From positions 62,001-126,000 of the forward strand of contig NZ_JAFCLS010000006.1 of NCBI RefSeq assembly GCF_018131075.1: a stretch of 64,000 nucleotides of DNA, written 5' to 3'. Positions 55,532 through 64,000 of this stretch are shown piece after piece (within the stretch, counting starts at the first letter, position 1; every line of letters begins with the position of its first letter). The notes beneath the pieces were generated by a model. The model was not told the DNA's origin and did no database searches. It saw nothing but the letters and a program-made list of their open reading frames with translations. Source of the DNA: Bradyrhizobium sp. JYMT SZCCT0428. GTDB taxonomy: Bacteria; Pseudomonadota; Alphaproteobacteria; Rhizobiales; Xanthobacteraceae. The position numbers and the translations under genes are program-made.

Positions 55532-56499
55532 GGTTGAGCAAACGTAATCCCCCAGGGCAGCTCGCCGACCTGGATTGTCTTGATCACCTTTTGCGCCGAC
55601 ACGTCGATGACAGAGACGTCGTTTGAAACACCGTTGGTCACCAGCAGATATTTTTCGTCCGGGGTGAAGGCCATGTGCCAGACCCGCTGGCCGACCAGAA
55701 GATATTTCGTGACCTTGTGCGTGGTGGCATCGACGACGGCAACGCGGTTGGCGGGGCCGAGCGCAATGAAGCCGGTCTTGCCGTCCTTGGTGATGCCGAT
55801 GCCGACCGGCTGGATCGCCTCGCGCCGCAGGCCGGGAATGTTAAACTCGATCTTGCCCGTGATGGTGCGCTTGGCGGGGTCGAGGATGGAAACGGTGCCG
55901 CCGATCTCCGACGATACCCACAATTCGGAGCTGTCGCGCTTGAACTCGGCATAGCGTGGCCGCGCATCGACCAGCACGTTGGCGACGATCTCGCGCGTCG
56001 CGGTGTCGATGAAATGCGCCATGTTGGTGGTTTCGGACGTATTGATCAGGATCTTGCCGTCCGGGCTGAGGGCCATGCCCTCGGGCTCGACGCCGACCTG
56101 GATGTCACCCAGGCGGACGCGCTTTTCGAGGTCGATGATGGTTACCGTGTTGTCGTTCTCGTTGGCGACATAGAGGAGTTTGCCGGCGGCATCCTGGGTG
56201 AACAGTTCCGGATCGGGACCGGAGGGCAGGCTGTCCACCACCTGATGGGTCGCGGTGTCGATCACTTCGATCTTGTCGTCATCGCCGACTGCGACCAGCA
56301 CGAATTTGCCGTTCTTGGTGAATTCGATACCGCGCGGGCGCTGACCGACCTTGATGGTATGGGTGACGATCCATTTGTCGGTATCGATCACCGATACCGT
56401 GTTGCTTTTCTCATTCGATACATAGGCGACGAAGGCCAAGGCGGGGCTGGTGGCCGCGAGCCACACCGCCATTCCGGAGAGCAGACACCGACGCCACAT
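55528..56499 (-). CDS. PQQ-dependent catabolism-associated beta-propeller protein (YVTN repeats)
   Basis: 323 aa exported seven-bladed propeller. Signal peptide MWRRCLLSGMAVWLAATSPALA. Repeats of about 42 residues contain V(S)VIDT...V.TI.VG..P.G: SNTVSVIDTDKWIVTHTIKVGQRPRGI, DNTVTIIDLEKRVRLGDIQVGVEPEGM, SNDVSVIDVSAQKVIKTIQVGELPWGI. Likely a periplasmic protein- or ligand-binding partner of the adjacent ABC system. Confidence 0.9.
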   Translation of the reverse strand: MWRRCLLSGMAVWLAATSPALAFVAYVSNEKSNTVSVIDTDKWIVTHTIKVGQRPRGIEFTKNGKFVLVAVGDDDKIEVIDTATHQVVDSLPSGPDPELFTQDAAGKLLYVANENDNTVTIIDLEKRVRLGDIQVGVEPEGMALSPDGKILINTSETTNMAHFIDTATREIVANVLVDARPRYAEFKRDSSELWVSSEIGGTVSILDPAKRTITGKIEFNIPGLRREAIQPVGIGITKDGKTGFIALGPANRVAVVDATTHKVTKYLLVGQRVWHMAFTPDEKYLLVTNGVSNDVSVIDVSAQKVIKTIQVGELPWGITFAQP

Positions 56500-56516
56500 C
56501 CGCTATTCCCCCGTTT

Positions 56517-57698
56517 TCAGTTCAGTTTGCATTTGGTTTCGGGCCGGTCGACGCCGAGTGTGTCGAGTTCGGAGTATTGATGCAAGAAACCCTCCTGCGG
56601 CGAAACCGAGACGACCATGCGGCCGTCGACCAGCAGGATGGGCTGGCGAAGCTGCAGGTTCCAATCCCGCAGCGTCAGCCGCTGTCCCTTGAACGCGGCA
56701 ACCGAAAAATCCGGTTTCTTGAGAAATTCAAACACCGTTTTCGGGTCGCCGGAGTTGGTGCGCGACGTGGCTTCGCCGATCATGCGCGCGGCGGTCCAGG
56801 CCTGCATGTCCCGCGCCGTCATGCGCCGCGAATTCAATTTGACGAAGCGGTTCTGGATCTGGATCGCACCCCACTGATCGTGCGCCGCGTCCCAGCTTGT
56901 CGGCACAAGGCCTGCCGAGCCGGCGATCGGCCGCGGGTCCCAGGTCCGGTAGGGCAGATAGGATGCAAACACTTCGCTTTCGTCCGCCGCGACGAGGACG
57001 TCATAGGCCGGCGCACCTTGCGTAAACACAGGCATTTGACGCTGGATCAGGGTTACACCGCTGTCGGTGCGCCGCGCGCCGCCGGTATCCTCGAAGACCT
57101 TTTCCTGAACGATCTTGGCGCCAAAGCGGGCCGCTGCGCGCCGCAGCGCATCGGCGTAAAGCTTGTCGGCTTCATGTGAGCCGACCACCAGCAGCCAGCG
57201 CTTCCACTGCTTCCACACCAGATACTGCGCCAGCGCGTCGGCGAGCATCGAGCGGGTCGGGGCCACATGGATCACGTTGGCGCGGCAATCCTGCTCGCGT
57301 AGCCGGTCGTCGATCGCTCCGGCGTTGAGCAGCACGGTTTTGCGATCGCGCAGTGCATCGGCCGCCTTTAGCAGCGCGTCGGCAGGCAGATCGGCGATGA
57401 TGATGCCATTGCGGTCGGCGAGGGCCGTCGCCGCCTTGGCGACGTCCTCGCCATCTTTCAGGCGAATTTCCTCGAGGAAGAAACGCTGGTTGAGGAATTT
57501 TCCGGTGGTGTTGTTGTCCTCGATCGCCAGCCGCGCACCGGCGATGCCGTCATTTTCCGACGGTTGCTCGACAAGGGACAGTTTCGATTTGATGCCGGCC
57601 TGACCGAGATAGCCGACGCGGATGTCGATCGGGTCGGCCGCGAGCGCGGAACTGGCCACGAAACTTAGTCCGATTGCGCCGATCAACCATCGGATCAT
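56517..57698 (-). CDS. ABC transporter substrate-binding protein, PQQ-dependent alcohol dehydrogenase system
   Basis: 393 aa, branched-chain-amino-acid-receptor fold. Signal peptide MIRWLIGAIGLSFVASSALAA. Starts DPIDIRVGYLGQAGIKSKLSLVEQPSENDGIAGARLAIEDNNTTGKF, the family's N terminus. Cysteines in EQDCRANVIHVAP and at the C terminus (PETKCKLN). The frame is open upstream to 58373 only as an antisense shadow; Met 57698 starts the leader. First gene of the exporter operon, 17 bp before the propeller gene. Confidence 0.88.
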   Translation of the reverse strand: MIRWLIGAIGLSFVASSALAADPIDIRVGYLGQAGIKSKLSLVEQPSENDGIAGARLAIEDNNTTGKFLNQRFFLEEIRLKDGEDVAKAATALADRNGIIIADLPADALLKAADALRDRKTVLLNAGAIDDRLREQDCRANVIHVAPTRSMLADALAQYLVWKQWKRWLLVVGSHEADKLYADALRRAAARFGAKIVQEKVFEDTGGARRTDSGVTLIQRQMPVFTQGAPAYDVLVAADESEVFASYLPYRTWDPRPIAGSAGLVPTSWDAAHDQWGAIQIQNRFVKLNSRRMTARDMQAWTAARMIGEATSRTNSGDPKTVFEFLKKPDFSVAAFKGQRLTLRDWNLQLRQPILLVDGRMVVSVSPQEGFLHQYSELDTLGVDRPETKCKLN

Positions 57699-57848
57699 GG
57701 ACGCTCCCTGAATTCTCCTCCTCGACTTGACGACGATGGAGGGATACTTGTCCCGCAAGCACACGCGGCTTGAAACTTGACTGAATTGTTCTAGCTTGCA
57801 AGTCCGCATTTTGTCGTTGCTTGGACGTCGACGTGAGGGATCACGATC

Positions 57849-58361
57849 ATGAGAGCGCAGTTTGTCTTTGCCGCGCTGATGCTGCTGGTGTCGGTGCCGG
57901 CACGTGCCGATCCGCCGAAGCTCGCGATTTTCGATTTCGAGCTGCTCGATACCAGCCTCGAAGGCGAGATGAGGGGACCTCAGGCCGACGAGCATGATCG
58001 ACTGATCCGCATCAGCGATCTGGTACGCCGGCAGTTGACGAAATCCAGCAGGTTCGAGCTTCTGGACATCTCGCCGGTGAAAGCTGCGGCTGAGGGCAGC
58101 AATCTGCAGGCATGCGGCGGTTGCGACGTCCAGTATGCGCAGCGCATCGGCGCGGATCTCGTCATCACCGGTGTCATGAAGAAGATCTCGACCCTTATCC
58201 TCAACCTGACCATCTTCGTGCGCGACGCCCACACCGGACAGCTCATCACGGCGATGAATGCCGATTTTCGCGGCAACACCGATGAATCCTGGACGCGTGC
58301 GACCAACTATCTCGTGCGCAACCGGTTGCTGGCGCCCAATTACGGCAGGCCCCAGCCCTGA
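57849..58361 (+). CDS. DUF3280/DUF2380-like exported protein
   Basis: 170 aa. Signal peptide MRAQFVFAALMLLVSVPARA. The mature protein PPKLAIFDFELLDTSLEGEMRGPQADEHDRLIRISDLVRRQLTKSSRFELLDI and GADLVITGVMKKISTLILNLTIFVRDAHTGQLI has the TolB-N/CsgG-like alternating pattern seen in DUF2380-type proteins. Cys pair in QACGGCDVQYAQRIG. It is divergent from the exporter operon and a member of this family is common in lut-type loci; role unknown. Confidence 0.78.
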   Translation: MRAQFVFAALMLLVSVPARADPPKLAIFDFELLDTSLEGEMRGPQADEHDRLIRISDLVRRQLTKSSRFELLDISPVKAAAEGSNLQACGGCDVQYAQRIGADLVITGVMKKISTLILNLTIFVRDAHTGQLITAMNADFRGNTDESWTRATNYLVRNRLLAPNYGRPQP

Positions 58362-58378
58362 TGAACTGCGCAAAATTT

Positions 58379-59224
58379 TCAGGCTTTCAGGCGCGCGGCG
58401 TGCCAGCGCAGATGATCGCCCATGAAGCTGGAGATGAAGAAATAGCTGTGGTCGTAACCGCCCTGGCGGCGCAACGTGAGCGGAATGTTCGCCTTCTCGC
58501 AGGCGCTTTTCAGCAGTTCGGGGCGAAGTTGCTCGGCGAGAAATGAATCGGCGTCGCCATAATCCACCAGTAGATCGGAGAATCTGGCGCCGTCCTCGAT
58601 CAACGCCACCGCATCATGTTTACGCCAGGCCTGCCTGTCGCCGCCGAGATAGCCTCCCAGCGCCTTGATGCCCCACGGTACCTGTGAGGGTGCGACGATC
58701 GGCGCAAAAGCGCTGGCGGCGCGGTATCGGTCGGGATGGCGCAGTGCGACGGTCAGGGCGCCGTGGCCGCCCATGGAATGGCCGAGGATGGATTGCCGCC
58801 CGGCATCGACCGGGAAATTCGCGGCGACCAGTTTCGGCAGTTCTTCGGTGACATAGCTCCACATCCGGTAGTTACGCGCGAATGGCGCCTGCGTTGCGTC
58901 GACATAAAAGCCGGCGCCGAGCCCGAAATCATACGCACCGGCGGGATCGCCGGGCACCTTGTCGCCACGCGGGCTGGTGTCCGGTGCGACGAACACCAGT
59001 CCGAGGTCAGCGCAGGCACTGCGGAACTCACCCTTTTCCGTGACGTTGGCGTGCGTGCAGGTCAGTCCCGACAGATACCAGACCACCGGCAGCCTTGCGC
59101 CATTCTGATGGGGAGGGACGTAGACCGAAAATGTCATGTCGGTGCCGGTCTCGGCGCTGGCGTGCTTGTAAACGCCTTGCGTGCCGCCATGCGATTTGTT
59201 GAGCGAAACCGTCTGAACTGTCAT
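58379..59224 (-). CDS. fghA: S-formylglutathione hydrolase
   Basis: Hydrolyses S-formylglutathione to formate and glutathione, third step of the pathway begun by gfa and frmA, 281 aa. Alpha/beta-hydrolase of the esterase D family: oxyanion region VWYLSGLTCTHANVTEKGEF, nucleophile Ser in ILGHSMGGHGALT, acid in VDYGDADSFL, catalytic His in GGYDHSYFFISSFMGDHL. It is 34 bp downstream of the response-regulator gene on the same strand, so C1 oxidation and its sensor are linked. Confidence 0.93.
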   Translation of the reverse strand: MTVQTVSLNKSHGGTQGVYKHASAETGTDMTFSVYVPPHQNGARLPVVWYLSGLTCTHANVTEKGEFRSACADLGLVFVAPDTSPRGDKVPGDPAGAYDFGLGAGFYVDATQAPFARNYRMWSYVTEELPKLVAANFPVDAGRQSILGHSMGGHGALTVALRHPDRYRAASAFAPIVAPSQVPWGIKALGGYLGGDRQAWRKHDAVALIEDGARFSDLLVDYGDADSFLAEQLRPELLKSACEKANIPLTLRRQGGYDHSYFFISSFMGDHLRWHAARLKA

Positions 59225-59258
59225 GAACTCTCCGTTGCCGTGCCGCGTCGCGCCGTCT

Positions 59259-59885
59259 TTAGGCCACGCCGTTGTCGATGGCCAACCGCACCAGTTCGGC
59301 GGATGTGCGCACGCCGAGTTTGTGGCGCATGATCGAGGATGTATTGGCGACGGTCTTGTAGGAGGAATGGACCAGCCACGCGATTTCGGACAGGCATTTT
59401 CCTGCGCTGAGCAGGCGCAGTATCTCCATCTCGCGCGCCGTCAGTTTTGAAAGCGGGCTCTTTGCGTATGAGGGGCCGGCGAATGCAATGCTTTGCGCAA
59501 TCGCCGGCGGCAAATAGACGCCGCCCTTTGCTACTTCGCGGATGGCGTCAACAAGATCCTGGGGATCCCCGGTCTTGGAGACAAAACCCTTGGCGCCGAC
59601 GTCGATGGCGCGCGCGGCGAATACCGGGTCATCGTTCATGCTGAACATGATGATGCGCGCCGACGCATCGCGCCCGAGCAGGCGTCGCGCCAGTTCGAAA
59701 CCGGACACCGTCGGCAGGTTGATGTCGAGCACGCAGATATCCGGATGCAGCTCGCCGAACACGCGCTCGCCGCTCTCCGCGTCGGAGGCTTCCACGACAT
59801 CGATCTCCGGCTCGTCCGCGAACAGGGCACGACAGCCTGAAGCTACGATGCGATGATCATCTACGATCAGAACGCGCATTGGCAT
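59259..59885 (-). CDS. NarL/LuxR family response regulator
   Basis: 208 aa. Receiver domain residues 4-120 with acidic pair VDDH, phospho-acceptor Asp54 in CVLDINLP, and Lys in GFVSKTGDPQ. C-terminal LuxR helix-turn-helix about 140-205 (LTAREMEILRLLSAGKCLSEIAWLVHSSYKTVANTSSIMRHKLG). Met at 59879 is an alternative start. Divergent from the histidine kinase gene at 60108, its likely partner. Members next to quinoprotein genes (ExaE/MxbM type) control PQQ-dependent alcohol oxidation; that role is inferred. Confidence 0.9.
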   Translation of the reverse strand: MPMRVLIVDDHRIVASGCRALFADEPEIDVVEASDAESGERVFGELHPDICVLDINLPTVSGFELARRLLGRDASARIIMFSMNDDPVFAARAIDVGAKGFVSKTGDPQDLVDAIREVAKGGVYLPPAIAQSIAFAGPSYAKSPLSKLTAREMEILRLLSAGKCLSEIAWLVHSSYKTVANTSSIMRHKLGVRTSAELVRLAIDNGVA

Positions 59886-60107
59886 TGGTCCCGAATAGCC
59901 CCGTCAATCCCGTTGTGCACCGCATCAGGTGAAACACCGGCGCAGACTTCGGGGCGATACCTGCCGTCGATGGTCATGCAACCCGGGCGATGTTGCTATA
60001 CGTTTCGATTAGATAGACGCGTGTTTTATCTGTCAACGCTCCCATCAATAGGAAATCGAAGGCGATTTCGCTCTCGGACTAAGCGACTTCACTCCTGGAC
60101 AAATGAT

Positions 60108-61481
60108 ATGTGGCAAAAGCTTTCCTTGCGCGCCCGGATCAACCTGTTGCTCGCGCTCGTCCTCACGCTTGGTCTGGCCATCAATGTTGCGCGGCTTGTG
60201 CTCGAGGCCGGGCCCCGGGTTCAGGCTGAAGACCAAAGTGTCATACGGTTGGCGCGCGAGTTCATCGATACGATCGTTGCAGGACTAAAAGAGGCGCCGG
60301 ATCCAGAGGCGCGACTGAACCAGATCGTTCACGACCTCAACAAGCTGCGCCACGTCAGCATCACACGACAGAGCGAAGCCATCGCTAGATCCGGGATCGC
60401 GGACAAGCCGGACGACAATCCCGACGCACGCTCGCCGCCGGCATGGTTCGTCCGGCTTGTTCACCCCGAACAAACCACCGTGAAGGTGCCGATTTCGATC
60501 AGGGGAAAACCGGACGCGCTGCTGATCACGTCGCATCCAAACGACGAGGTAGCCGAGATCTGGGACGGGATATTCACCCAACTCCTGGTCGGCGCCACGA
60601 TTGCGATCGTTCTTTTCCTCATTACCAGCAGGGTCGTTGGCAAAGCACTCGCGCCGATCCAGACGCTTTCCGGAGCGATGGCGAAGATCGAGGCCGGCGG
60701 TTACGACACGCGCGTGAAACCGGACGGGCCGCCGGAACTCGTTGCCATTTGCGACAAGTTGAATCACCTTGCGGCCACTCTGGGCGATGCGGTTGAGGAC
60801 AAGCGGCGCCTCGCCGAGCGCGTCGTCTCGCTGCAGGATGTCGAACGCAAGGAAATTGCCCGCGAACTGCACGATGAATTTGGACCCTATCTCTTTGCTT
60901 TGCGGGTACATGCCAGCGCGCTGACGCGGATTGCGGATGCGGGGGACCCGAACGGGGAGGCCACCCGAAGGCACGGCAGTGCCATATTGGAACATCTGAA
61001 TGCCTTGCAGGCGTCCAATCGCCGGGTTCTTGAAAAATTGCGCCCGGTGGGACTGACGGAACTCGGCCTACGCGAGGCGCTCGGGGCGCTGCTGCGCCTG
61101 TGGGGGGAGTCGCATCCCGAAGTCGCTATCGAAACGGCGATCTCGCCGTCCTTGGGCGACACCGGCGAGACGGCTGATCTGACGATCTACCGCACCATCC
61201 AGGAAGCGCTGACCAATGCCTTTCGCCATGCCGGCGCCACCAGCATCAAGGTAAGCGTTGAACCGGCCGAACTTCCTGTGGGGCTTGCGCGTACCGGCCG
61301 CGGCGGCGCCCTGGTGCGGGTTCGTGACAATGGCAACGGACTGGGGCCCGATCACAAGCTCGGCTTCGGGCTAACCGGCATGCGGGAGCGCATTCTGGCG
61401 CTGGGCGGCTCGCTTACGATTGCATCAGGGGATAGCGGCGTAACAGTCGAGGCCCTGGTTCCCCGGGACGTGGGGCGCTAG
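60108..61481 (+). CDS. Sensor histidine kinase, HisKA_3 (NarX-type)
   Basis: 457 aa. First helix LLLALVLTLGLAINVARLVL (residues 13-32), a periplasmic sensor loop of about 120 residues, second helix LLVGATIAIVLFLITSRVVG (159-178), HAMP, then the dimerisation domain with phospho-acceptor His255 in RKEIARELHDEFGPYLFALRV. HATPase with N box QEALTNAFRHAGA and GLGPDHKLGFGLTGMRERI. An ATG at 60108 (MWQKLSLRARINLLL) is the start; upstream residues in frame are not conserved-looking. Partner of the divergent NarL-type regulator; signal could be methanol, formaldehyde or lanthanide, unknown. Confidence 0.9.
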   Translation: MWQKLSLRARINLLLALVLTLGLAINVARLVLEAGPRVQAEDQSVIRLAREFIDTIVAGLKEAPDPEARLNQIVHDLNKLRHVSITRQSEAIARSGIADKPDDNPDARSPPAWFVRLVHPEQTTVKVPISIRGKPDALLITSHPNDEVAEIWDGIFTQLLVGATIAIVLFLITSRVVGKALAPIQTLSGAMAKIEAGGYDTRVKPDGPPELVAICDKLNHLAATLGDAVEDKRRLAERVVSLQDVERKEIARELHDEFGPYLFALRVHASALTRIADAGDPNGEATRRHGSAILEHLNALQASNRRVLEKLRPVGLTELGLREALGALLRLWGESHPEVAIETAISPSLGDTGETADLTIYRTIQEALTNAFRHAGATSIKVSVEPAELPVGLARTGRGGALVRVRDNGNGLGPDHKLGFGLTGMRERILALGGSLTIASGDSGVTVEALVPRDVGR

Positions 61482-61485
61482 CTTC

Positions 61486-61562
61486 TTTTTGGACGCGTTT
61501 TCTTCACGCGAACCGTGTCCACTTCTCTGGAAAACGCTCGAGTTCGGGAATTTTTCCCGAAC
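61486..61562. repeat. Inverted copy of the 25590 dispersed element plus hairpin
   Basis: GGACGCGTTTTCTTCACGCG then GTGTCCACTTCTCTGG...AAAACGCTCGAG is the reverse complement of the 25590 element with few changes. GTTCGGGAA-TTT-TTCCCGAAC (61542-61562) adds a 9-bp hairpin that may terminate the kinase transcript. Confidence 0.7.
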
Positions 61563-61669
61563 CCGTTCGGGACGTTTTGAATGGTGCGCAACTTTTTTGA
61601 CGCCCGTAAGATCGTCCGCGGCGTACCGGCAGACACCAATGCAGCCGGATTGGGATGGGACGAAGTAAA

Positions 61670-64000
61670 ATGGGCGCGCGATTCCTGTTTATCGGGACAA
61701 TATCACTGTGTCTGGTTCCCGGGAGTGACTGTGCTCAAGCCCAGGACGCGCCCGGTGCGACCGAGGTCTTACCCGCCATCGAGGTGGTTTCGCCGGGGAC
61801 AGCTGCCAGGCCCGCACGCAACAGAAATGCGCCGCGGGCGACCAGGAACGTCCGCAGGGTTTTCGTCTATCCGACCGCGCCCACGCCGACGGCCGGTTCC
61901 GGAATGGATGTCGACAAGGTGGCGGCAAGCGTCAACGCGGTGGGGGCCGGGCAGATTGCGCGCACCGGCTCGCTGAACATCGCGGACGCATTACAGCAAC
62001 AGGTGCCGGGTATCATCATCAGTGATACGACCGGAAATCCGTTTATGCCTGACATACAGTTTCGGGGTTTCGTCGCATCTCCAGTCGCCGGAACGCCTCA
62101 GGGACTGGCGGTTTACCAGAACGGCGTGCGCGTCAACGAAGCGTTCGGCGACACCGTCAACTGGGATTTGATCCCGACGGCCGCGATCAGGTCGGTCACC
62201 GTCGTCACCAACAATCCCGCCTTTGGTCTCAATGCGCTTGGCGGCGCCGTCAACGTCCAGATGAAGGATGGCTTCAACTATCGCGGCGCCGAAATCAACA
62301 CGATGGGCGGTTCGTTCGGACGCATCCAGAGTTCGGCGCAGTATGGCAAGCAGGTCGACAATTTTTCCGTCTATGGCGCGCTCGAAGGCGTGCGTGACAA
62401 CGGCTTTCGCAATTTTTCGGAGTCGGCCATTCGCCGGTTCTACGGCGATGTCGGCTACCGGACCGATAGCAGTGAATTTCACCTCAACGTCGGCTTAGCC
62501 AAGAACAATTTCGGCGCGGCTGCGACGGTGCCGGTTGAACTGCTGCAGAATTACTGGGGCGCCACCTACACCACGCCGCAGACGACGTCCAACCAGGTTG
62601 CCTATGCCAATCTGACCGGAAAGGTCGAGGCCACGCCGACCTGGACGATCGAAGGTTCGGCGCGCGTCCGCGCTTTCAGGCAAAAGACGGTCGATGGCAA
62701 TCCGACCGAGACGGAGCGATGCGGTGCCGATCCGGGGCTGCTTTGCTTTAACGATGACGACGTGCCGGCGAATGGCCTGAACGGCGTCCAGCTCGCCAAT
62801 CCCTTCCCCGACAATGCCGTGCTGGGACAGATCGACCGAACCACAACACGTTCGGTCACGACCGGGGCAACCCTGCAGGCAACCAATACCGACCAGCTGT
62901 TCGGGCACAACAACCAGTTCATGGTTGGCGCCAGTATCGACTCCGGTGTCACCCGCTTCGGGGCCAGCGCGGAACTCGGAACCATCGGTTCAAATTACGT
63001 CGTCAATGGCAGCGGCATCTATCTCGGGCCATCCGGCGAGCCGATCTCGATCGGCCCGGTTTCGCTTCGCGCCACCAACCGGTACACCGGGCTCTACGCG
63101 TCAGACACGCTCGACGTGACCGATAGATTTTCGATCACGGGCGGCGGCCGGTTCAACCATGCGCATATTAAGCTGGAGGATCAGATCGGTACGGCGCTCA
63201 ACGGCGAGCACACGTTTACCCGCTTCAACCCGATGATCGGCGGCACCTACAAGATCACGCCCGCCTTGACGGCTTATGCCGGGTATTCCGAAGCCAATCG
63301 TGCGCCGACCCCGCTGGAACTCGCATGCGCCGACCCCTTGCGCCCCTGTCTCATTGCAGCATTCCTCATCGCCGACCCGCCGCTGAAACAAGTCGTGTCC
63401 CGCACCATCGAGGCAGGCTTCCGCGGAACGTCGGAGCTCAATATCGGAACCTTGAGTTGGAAAGTTGGTGCGTTCCGTGCCACCAATGCCGATGACATCC
63501 TCGCGATTCCGAGCCCGGAGCTGCAGGGATTTGGCTATTTCCAGAACGTAGGCCGGACCCAGCGCCAGGGCATCGAGGCCCAGGTCAATCTGACGTCGAA
63601 GACACTGCAACTATATGCCAGCTACGCCCTCGTGGATGCGCGCTTCCTCGACACGCTGCAGGTCGGCTCCAACAGCCCGTTCGCCGATGACAACGGCAAT
63701 GTCCAGATTCTGCCGGGAAATCGAATTCCGGCGATCCCCCGCAACCGGATCAAGTTCGGCATCGACTACGCGATCACGGATGCCTTCAAGGTTGGAGGCG
63801 ATGCGCTGTTTGTCGACAACCAGTATTTTGCTGGCGACGAATCCAATCAGGCGCCGAGACTGCCGTCTTATGCGGTGTTCAACCTGCACACCTCGTATCA
63901 GATCAACAAGACGCTTCAGATCTATGGGCGCGTGGATAACATCTTCGACAACCGCTATGCGACCTTTGGCACCTTCTTCGATACAGGGGACGTGCCCAAT
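61670..64000 (+). CDS. TonB-dependent outer-membrane receptor (3' end outside window)
   Basis: At least 777 residues, open to the window edge. Met 61670 after GGGACGAAG starts MGARFLFIGTISLCLVPGSD, a signal peptide. A TonB-box-like PAIEVVSP stands near the mature N terminus. The plug domain follows (LNIADALQQQVPGIIISDTTG, PQGLAVYQNGVRVNEAFGD, FGLNALGGAVNVQMKDG), then a long barrel with YASDTLDVTDRFSITGGGRF, YAGYSEANRAPTPLELACAD and IYGRVDNIFDNRYATFGTFFD. Placed beside XoxF accessory genes it is a good candidate for lanthanide-chelate (LutH-like) uptake, by context only. Confidence 0.9.
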   Translation, partial: MGARFLFIGTISLCLVPGSDCAQAQDAPGATEVLPAIEVVSPGTAARPARNRNAPRATRNVRRVFVYPTAPTPTAGSGMDVDKVAASVNAVGAGQIARTGSLNIADALQQQVPGIIISDTTGNPFMPDIQFRGFVASPVAGTPQGLAVYQNGVRVNEAFGDTVNWDLIPTAAIRSVTVVTNNPAFGLNALGGAVNVQMKDGFNYRGAEINTMGGSFGRIQSSAQYGKQVDNFSVYGALEGVRDNGFRNFSESAIRRFYGDVGYRTDSSEFHLNVGLAKNNFGAAATVPVELLQNYWGATYTTPQTTSNQVAYANLTGKVEATPTWTIEGSARVRAFRQKTVDGNPTETERCGADPGLLCFNDDDVPANGLNGVQLANPFPDNAVLGQIDRTTTRSVTTGATLQATNTDQLFGHNNQFMVGASIDSGVTRFGASAELGTIGSNYVVNGSGIYLGPSGEPISIGPVSLRATNRYTGLYASDTLDVTDRFSITGGGRFNHAHIKLEDQIGTALNGEHTFTRFNPMIGGTYKITPALTAYAGYSEANRAPTPLELACADPLRPCLIAAFLIADPPLKQVVSRTIEAGFRGTSELNIGTLSWKVGAFRATNADDILAIPSPELQGFGYFQNVGRTQRQGIEAQVNLTSKTLQLYASYALVDARFLDTLQVGSNSPFADDNGNVQILPGNRIPAIPRNRIKFGIDYAITDAFKVGGDALFVDNQYFAGDESNQAPRLPSYAVFNLHTSYQINKTLQIYGRVDNIFDNRYATFGTFFDTGDVPN

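Noticed and set aside
57698..58373. N-terminal extension of the PQQ-associated binding protein
   Set aside because: Open only because it is antisense to the DUF3280-like gene. The signal peptide at 57698 marks the real start.
61581..61976. 131-codon frame overlapping the start of the TonB receptor
   Set aside because: The overlapping frame from 61670 has a signal peptide, TonB box and plug domain; this one has only basic low-complexity residues.

Overview
The window looks like chromosomal DNA of a Bradyrhizobium-type alphaproteobacterium (Nitrobacteraceae). I infer this from the high GC content, RpoD with a long Pro/Ala/acidic linker, an alphaproteobacterial RpoH, a 180-kDa class NAD-glutamate dehydrogenase, and many dispersed paired palindromes around a GCCCGGGCTTGACCCGGGC core. 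No integrase, transposase, phage module or CRISPR array is visible.

Region 1 (1-14.7 kb) is housekeeping. It holds the 3' part of rpoD, a DUF817 membrane protein, an OmpA-like lipid-envelope protein, two tandem MltB-type lytic transglycosylases, an SDR, a stand-alone receiver, a LysE-type exporter, a membrane diguanylate cyclase, an AmpD-like amidase, rpoH, rluD and a DUF6476 protein. Between the exporter and the cyclase there is a minus-strand unit encoding a 22-residue Lys/Ala microprotein, with its own ribosome-binding site and terminator.

Region 2 (14.8-21.1 kb) is periplasmic redox. A Rieske protein precedes a PQQ alcohol dehydrogenase that lacks the usual vicinal cysteine pair. A two-subunit molybdenum hydroxylase (IorAB-like) and a tRNA-Glu(CTC) follow. 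Region 3 (21.1-30 kb) is a nutrient-uptake operon under a divergent XRE-cupin regulator. It encodes a Dpp-type ABC importer, a DAO-type FAD oxidase, a GhrA-like reductase and a fused double ATPase whose last ~45 codons are out of frame. Glutamate dehydrogenase (30-34.8 kb) converges on it.

Region 4 (35.2-64 kb) is a methylotrophy island built around a lanthanide-type methanol dehydrogenase. XoxF (Asp-x-Asp lanthanide signature) and a c-type cytochrome would oxidise methanol to formaldehyde. Gfa, the glutathione-dependent formaldehyde dehydrogenase and FghA then take it to formate. Around these lie the auxiliary families that accompany quinoprotein dehydrogenases: a MoxJ-like binding protein, a CxxxCW rhodanese-like protein, a SoxYZ-like carrier, a zinc metallohydrolase, a beta-propeller protein, an ABC exporter with its binding protein, a NarL-type two-component pair and a TonB-dependent receptor running off the right edge. 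The layout resembles lanthanide uptake (lut) loci. A stand-alone pqqA gene (44536-44616), too short for normal ORF calling, supplies the PQQ precursor peptide.

The most interesting signal is regulatory. The same two-box direct repeat (16-nt boxes, 21-nt period) occurs between xoxF and a divergent AraC-family gene and again between pqqA and a divergent TolQ/ExbB-like three-gene operon. The araC gene also has a perfect FixK/FNR-type box 60 bp upstream. Together these suggest an undescribed AraC-centred regulon that couples XoxF, PQQ supply and a novel membrane complex, possibly tied to oxygen.
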